DNA of 44,606 nucleotides from Butyrivibrio sp. (lineage in GTDB: Bacteria > Bacillota > Clostridia > Lachnospirales > Lachnospiraceae): assembly GCF_017433805.1 (NCBI RefSeq), contig NZ_JAFRGN010000020.1:71514-116119 (forward strand), in the 5' to 3' direction. Positions 41,219 to 44,606 of this stretch are shown piece by piece. Under the pieces are notes generated by a model that saw only the letters and a list, made by a program, of their open reading frames with translations, was not told the DNA's origin and searched no databases. Made by a program: the position numbers and the translations under genes. Within the stretch, counting starts at the first letter, position 1, and each line of letters begins with the position of its first letter.

Positions 41219-41893
41219 ATGAGCAGATTAAGGGTATGTCTTGGGCATATTTCAGAGGTCTTTTTGTATGAATATTACTGCCTGGGGGATAACGAATACG
41301 AAATTTCAGATGATGATACACTGACGCCTCATAAGGAGCGAGCCAAAGAGTTGCTTCTTGCTGGCGATTACGACAAGGCTCAGCAGGAATGGATCAATGC
41401 CCATCTTGAAAATCCTGTAGATATGGAGGCAATTCTGGGGATAATCCTGTGTTGTAAACAGCTTGGTGATTCTGAAGGGGAGTATTCTTACACGACGGAG
41501 TCATATAATTACTGTTGCACCAGGGCCGAGCTTGCAGCTTATTACAGGAATCTTGGTTGGTACTATCTGGAGAAGTATAAACCAGAGGTCTCGGCAGCAT
41601 GCTATTTATATAGCAAATATTTTGAGGAATCCCAGCAGGCCGATGCAGAGTTGGAGTTCCTTGAGAAGGCTATCGGTAAAAAAGTTTCCGAGAAAAATAC
41701 TGATCAGATACAGAAGATTCTAGATGATAATGGCATTCCTACCAAGGCTAATCCGGTTACGCTGGCTCTTTTGTACAAGGCTGCTCAGGAGGCTGATGAG
41801 ACTGGCGATACGCAGCAGGCTCTAGACTGCTATAGAATGGTCTATGATCTGACTGGCGATGAAGAGATAGAGAGAATAATTATGGACCACTAA
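41219..41893 (+). CDS. TPR-like repeat protein whose end lies in repeat copy E
   Basis: A 224-residue helical protein with several tetratricopeptide-like pairs: RAKELLLAGDYDKAQQEWINA, YYRNLGWYYLEKYKPEVSAA and LALLYKAAQEADETGDTQQAL-type segments. TPRs mediate protein contacts. TTGAGGAG precedes the ATG. The last codons ATG GAC CAC TAA are the first bases of repeat copy E, so the native C-terminus was probably replaced or shortened when the repeat arrived. The partner is unknown. Confidence 0.7.
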   Translation: MSRLRVCLGHISEVFLYEYYCLGDNEYEISDDDTLTPHKERAKELLLAGDYDKAQQEWINAHLENPVDMEAILGIILCCKQLGDSEGEYSYTTESYNYCCTRAELAAYYRNLGWYYLEKYKPEVSAACYLYSKYFEESQQADAELEFLEKAIGKKVSEKNTDQIQKILDDNGIPTKANPVTLALLYKAAQEADETGDTQQALDCYRMVYDLTGDEEIERIIMDH

Positions 41894-41911
41894 CCCCGTC
41901 CCCCTAGTCCA
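41883..41911. repeat. Dispersed palindromic repeat, copy E
   Basis: A 29-bp unit identical to copy D. It supplies the stop codon of the TPR gene on its left and directly abuts a truncated TipAS-type reading frame on its right. Confidence 0.92.
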
Positions 41912-41914
41912 TAG

Positions 41915-42250
41915 TGGGGAAATACTCCTGCCTACAAGGAGTACGCCGAGAAGAGTAAGAACTGGACAAAAGAGCATGAGAGCGGCCTTATGGCAGATTT
42001 TTCCAAGCTCTTTGAAGAGTTCGGCGCGATGAAAGAGATGGATCCAGCATCAAAAGAGGTCCAGGCTCAGGTTAAGAAGGTGCAGGATTTTATTACAGAG
42101 AATATGTACACCTGCACAGATGAGATTCTATACGGCCTCGGTACTGGCTACGTTGCTGGAGGCGAGATGACTGAGAACATCGAGAAGATGGGCGGCAAAG
42201 GAACTGCCGAGTTTATTTTCAAGGCTATTAAGGTCTATTGCGGAAGGTGA
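41915..42250 (+). pseudogene. 5'-truncated MerR/TipA-type regulator (TipAS domain remnant)
   Basis: An open frame starts right after repeat copy E with WGNTPAYKEYAEKSKNW, which is the middle of a TipAS ligand-binding domain (compare RWG-x-T-x-A-Y), and runs to the normal TipAS end (YGLGTGYVAGGEMTENIE, then FKAIKVYC). The MerR helix-turn-helix and the first TipAS helices are missing. An internal ATG at 41990 could give 86 residues, but it has no convincing ribosome binding site. TipAS domains bind peptide antibiotics; this copy should be inactive. Confidence 0.75.
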
Positions 42251-42293
42251 TAAGGTTATCGCTTTGGCTAATATGGGAGGGTAACGCGATTTT

Positions 42294-42338
42294 GTGCCAG
42301 TTACTGTGAACAATCATTCACAGTGGCTGGCACTTTTT
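42294..42338 (+). terminator. Stem-loop of the CCAG/CTGG terminator family, copy 5
   Basis: GTGCCAGTTACTGTGAA at 42294-42310 pairs with TTCACAGTGGCTGGCAC at 42317-42333 (17 bp, two G-U pairs) around a six-base loop, followed by five T. It is the strongest copy and follows the TipAS remnant. Confidence 0.92.
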
Positions 42339-42402
42339 GGTACAATAGAAAGAGTTAAGTGTCCTGGTATGAAATAGATAGCTTTTAGGGAGTGATGATT
42401 TT

Positions 42403-42963
42403 ATGACAGATGATCAGATGGAATTGTTTGAGGGGAGACCTTCTGGCTGCGATGGACGTTTGCCGAGGGAAGTGCGAGTATACGACTTCCTGGATGAGCT
42501 TGGAATAGAGTATGGAAGAGTAGATCATGAGCCAGCTACAACTATGGAAGCATGTGAAGAGGTGGACAAGGCACTGGGAACGTTGATGTGCAAGAATCTC
42601 TTTTTGTGTAACAGGCAGAAGACCAGGTTCTATCTGCTTCTCATGCCAGGGGACAAGAAGTTCAAGACCAAGGAGTTATCAAATCAGATAAATTCAGCAA
42701 GGCTGTCTTTTGCCGAGGCAGAGGATATGTTGAAGTACCTTGATATCGAGCCAGGAGCAGTAAGTGTGATGGGACTTATGAATGACAAGGGGCATGAAGT
42801 GCAGCTCTTGGTGGATGAGGATGTCAAGGCGGCAGAGTATTTTGGATGTCATCCATGTGTGTGCACATCTAGTTTGAAGATTAAGACGGCTGATATTTTT
42901 GAGAAATTCCTGTCAGCGGTTGGTCATGAGCCGCAGACAGTGCACCTTATAGGGGAAGATTGA
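42403..42963 (+). CDS. YbaK/ProX-type aminoacyl-tRNA editing protein
   Basis: A 186-residue free-standing editing domain related to the prolyl-tRNA synthetase insertion domain (PrdX/ProXp). VYDFLDELGIEYGRVDHEPA, the TLMCKNLFLCNRQKTRFYLL strand pair with a conserved lysine, and AVSVMGLMNDKGHEVQLLVD follow the family pattern. Such proteins remove alanine wrongly attached to tRNA-Pro. The ATG at 42403 follows TAGGGAGTGATGATTTT. The start has an 18-residue leader not typical of the family. Confidence 0.87.
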   Translation: MTDDQMELFEGRPSGCDGRLPREVRVYDFLDELGIEYGRVDHEPATTMEACEEVDKALGTLMCKNLFLCNRQKTRFYLLLMPGDKKFKTKELSNQINSARLSFAEAEDMLKYLDIEPGAVSVMGLMNDKGHEVQLLVDEDVKAAEYFGCHPCVCTSSLKIKTADIFEKFLSAVGHEPQTVHLIGED

Positions 42964-42984
42964 TAATATAGGAGGAGAAAGGGA

Positions 42985-43302
42985 ATGGCAACAGCAAAAA
43001 CGACAACTAAAAAGGAAACTGCAAAAACTAGCACAGCGAAGAAGACTACTACTGCGAAGAAGCCGACAGCAGCTAAGACTTCTACAGCGAAGAAACCAGC
43101 TGCTTCTAAATCAACTGGTTCATCAGTTAAGGTGACAGCAGCAGAGAAGAAGCTTCTCGAGCTCTACAGAGCAGCGGATGCCGATACCAAGAAGGCTGCT
43201 GTAGCTCTTTTGAAGGGGGAGAAATCTCAGCTTAGTGGAATTCTGGATTCAATCCTGGAGAACAAGGCTATTATGAACACAGTGACAAGCTTGTTTAAGT
43301 AA
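42985..43302 (+). CDS. Histone-H1-like lysine/alanine/threonine-rich protein
   Basis: A 105-residue basic protein. Residues 1-45 are a disordered tail made of TAKK(T/P)-type repeats, strongly resembling eukaryotic histone H1 tails and bacterial Hc1/AlgP-like proteins. Residues about 48-105 form a compact helical domain (VTAAEKKLLELYRAADADTK). The tail likely binds DNA or RNA without sequence preference; the ordered part may be a dimer or a regulator-like fold. AGGAGGAG precedes the ATG. No specific family is recognised. Confidence 0.75.
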   Translation: MATAKTTTKKETAKTSTAKKTTTAKKPTAAKTSTAKKPAASKSTGSSVKVTAAEKKLLELYRAADADTKKAAVALLKGEKSQLSGILDSILENKAIMNTVTSLFK

Positions 43303-43380
43303 TTGGTCGGGAATATAGATGATTTGTGACAGAAATCCATTTGAACAATATTTCTAGAGGAATAATGAAGGGGAGAATTT

Positions 43381-43848
43381 ATGAAAAAGAGATTTTTAGT
43401 GTTAGCGTTTAGTATGGCATTAGCTTTGACCGGATGCAGCGCAGGTGATGGTAAAGAGGTTGGTGTGAACAAGGAACCAATTTCAGCTGTGGAGGCAGCA
43501 CAGGCAGTCGAATCGAAAGAAACCACTGCCGCGGAGGAAGCCAAGCCTACATACGATACAATTACCCAGGAGCAGGCGCTTGAGGCGGTAAAGAACTATT
43601 GCATTGCTAATAACCCAGATCTGGAGAGCATGCTGGGATCAGACGATTATACTGTTTATTTTGATGTATCCATTAGTGAAGCGGATGAGATAGTTGTCTT
43701 GTTTAGATCCTATACCGGAGCTCAGATTCGTTATTATGTCGATAAGTCTACCGGGGAAGTGTACGTTACGGAGCTTGTTCCAGGCATTATAGACGAGGAA
43801 CAGAGAACGGAAGAGACTTTCAATATCAGAGACTATATGGATAAGTAA
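43381..43848 (+). CDS. PepSY-like lipoprotein
   Basis: A 155-residue lipoprotein: signal peptide ending in LTGC (C19), a Glu/Ala-rich linker to about residue 57, then a small domain with ITQEQALEAVKNYC and IRYYVDKSTGEVYVTEL, the helix plus strand pattern of PepSY-type domains. These often act as inhibitory or chaperone-like surface domains. GAAGGGGAGAA precedes the ATG. The stop is 12 bases before the next gene. Confidence 0.7.
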   Translation: MKKRFLVLAFSMALALTGCSAGDGKEVGVNKEPISAVEAAQAVESKETTAAEEAKPTYDTITQEQALEAVKNYCIANNPDLESMLGSDDYTVYFDVSISEADEIVVLFRSYTGAQIRYYVDKSTGEVYVTELVPGIIDEEQRTEETFNIRDYMDK

Positions 43849-43860
43849 TTGAGGTGACCT

Positions 43861-44412
43861 ATGATTCTTTTTGTTAATGGTTGTGTCCGTGAGTGTTCAC
43901 GAACACTCATACTAGCCAAGCGCTTATTGAGTACTCTAGAAGGTGAGATACAGGAAGTCAAGCTGGAAAAAGTGAAATTTCCTGTTGTGAATGAGGCGTT
44001 TATAAATCATCGAGATGAACTTAAGAGTTTAGGGAAGTTTGATGATCCGATGTTTGATCTTGCCAGGGATTTTGCGAGTGCAGATTCAATTGTAATAGCT
44101 GCGCCATATTATGACTTGTCTTTTCCTGCAATGCTCAAGCAATACTTTGAGCAGATAAATGTCGTGGGACTGACCTTTACTTATACGGAGTCCGGAATGC
44201 CACAAGGACTCTGCAAAGCCAAGAAGCTGTACTACGTAACAACTGCTGGCGGACCTATTCTGTCTGATGAGCTGGGAGTCGGCTATGTGAAGGCACTTGC
44301 CAACACATTTTATGGTATCAATGAGGTTTATCAGATGAAGGCTGAGTGTCTGGATGTTATCGGCGCGGATGTTGAGGCAATCCTCGATGGTGCAAAAGCT
44401 GAGCGTGGGTAA
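43861..44412 (+). CDS. Flavodoxin-fold NAD(P)H quinone oxidoreductase-like protein
   Basis: A 183-residue protein of the flavodoxin-2/AzoR-like type. ILFVNGCVRECSRTLILAK is the FMN-phosphate loop region, ADSIVIAAPYYDLSFPAMLK the family P-x-Y/W segment, and YYVTTAGGPI the third. It probably reduces quinones or azo compounds with NAD(P)H. GAGGTGA overlaps the short gap after the lipoprotein gene. The stop codon sits two bases before repeat copy F. Confidence 0.88.
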   Translation: MILFVNGCVRECSRTLILAKRLLSTLEGEIQEVKLEKVKFPVVNEAFINHRDELKSLGKFDDPMFDLARDFASADSIVIAAPYYDLSFPAMLKQYFEQINVVGLTFTYTESGMPQGLCKAKKLYYVTTAGGPILSDELGVGYVKALANTFYGINEVYQMKAECLDVIGADVEAILDGAKAERG

Positions 44413-44414
44413 AA

Positions 44415-44443
44415 TGGACCACTAACCCCGTCCCCCAGGACCA
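44415..44443. repeat. Dispersed palindromic repeat, copy F
   Basis: A 29-bp unit, TGGACCACTAACCCCGTCCC and on to GGACCA, two bases after the stop codon of the flavodoxin-fold gene. It has the clearest terminal inverted repeats (TGG and CCA outer, GACC/GGAC inner). Confidence 0.92.
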
Positions 44444-44522
44444 AAATATTGAGCCGGTGAGAACTATGAACAGGGGTCTGTCAAGTAAACAAGTTAAATA
44501 AACAAATTAAGCATAGAAAAAA

Positions 44523-44556
44523 GGTGATCACTTCATAGGATGTGGTCACCCTTTTT
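44523..44556. terminator. Two-way hairpin near the window end
   Basis: GGTGATCAC at 44523-44531 pairs with GTGGTCACC at 44542-44550 (one G-U), with A-rich sequence before and CTTTTT after. It can terminate in both directions, probably between the flavodoxin-fold gene and an unseen minus-strand gene. Confidence 0.7.
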
Positions 44557-44606
44557 GATTATCGAGATTATATTCAGCTTGCAATGATGACGGCCTTAGC
44601 TGTCAC

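Noticed and set aside
1-44606. CRISPR arrays, tRNA or rRNA genes.
   Set aside because: No evenly spaced direct repeats, cloverleaf-like sequences or rRNA segments were seen by eye.

Overview
The window is a stretch of chromosome from a low-GC anaerobic Firmicute, most likely a plant-polysaccharide-degrading Lachnospiraceae of the Butyrivibrio/Pseudobutyrivibrio type. That is an inference from the gene families (GH51, GH43 and GH3 glycosidases, family 2 cellulose-binding modules, CUT1 sugar ABC transporter, GGDEF protein, many small Lachnospiraceae-type proteins), the AGGAGG ribosome binding sites and the codon use. No rRNA, tRNA or CRISPR array was seen.

Layout. 0-2.5 kb: end of a MATE transporter, a protein of unknown function with a UvrD-tail-like C-terminus, and a PAS-GGDEF diguanylate cyclase. 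2.5-7.5 kb: intracellular GH51 arabinofuranosidase, HAD nucleotidase-like protein, AlkD-type DNA glycosylase and an ABC-F ATPase. 7.5-13.2 kb: envelope-directed genes, namely a GH3 N-acetylhexosaminidase lipoprotein fused to a HAD phosphatase, a secreted DUF3089 hydrolase, a YccF membrane protein and a lipoprotein. 13.2-20.4 kb: an arabinan/arabino-oligosaccharide locus with binding protein, two permeases, an ArsR-type regulator with a large extra domain, a GH43 endo-arabinanase lipoprotein and an intracellular GH43 exo-enzyme. No ABC ATPase is present, so a shared MsmX-type ATPase encoded elsewhere is expected. A model, partly inferred: the surface GH43 cuts arabinan, the ABC system imports the oligomers, and the cytoplasmic GH43 and GH51 release arabinose.

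20.4-26.7 kb: alpha/beta hydrolase, HD-domain protein on the minus strand, membrane proteins, nitroreductase, and a cluster of small proteins including two tandem four-cysteine paralogues. 26.8-28.9 kb: a decayed transposase next to a secreted tandem-CBM2 protein. 28.9-35.4 kb: an accessory-looking run of mostly unknown genes, including a cupin, a PIN-like protein with a small partner, a degenerate MreB-like protein and an Rpn/PD-(D/E)XK nuclease-type protein. 35.4-44.6 kb: housekeeping and small genes (J-domain, Pr6Pr, MIF, YwaF, ElaA, LOG, DUF2798, zincin lipoprotein, TPR, prolyl-tRNA editing domain, histone-H1-like protein, PepSY-like lipoprotein, flavodoxin-fold protein).

Two dispersed repeat families stand out. 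The first is a 29-bp imperfect palindrome with the core ACTAACCCCGTCCCC, present as seven units at six sites, all abutting or overlapping stop codons. At one site it marks the broken 5' edge of a TipAS-type regulator gene. The second is a set of five related stem-loops (GTGCCAG...CTGGCAC followed by T) that look like recycled terminators. The most unusual gene is the GH3-HAD fusion at 7589-10603.
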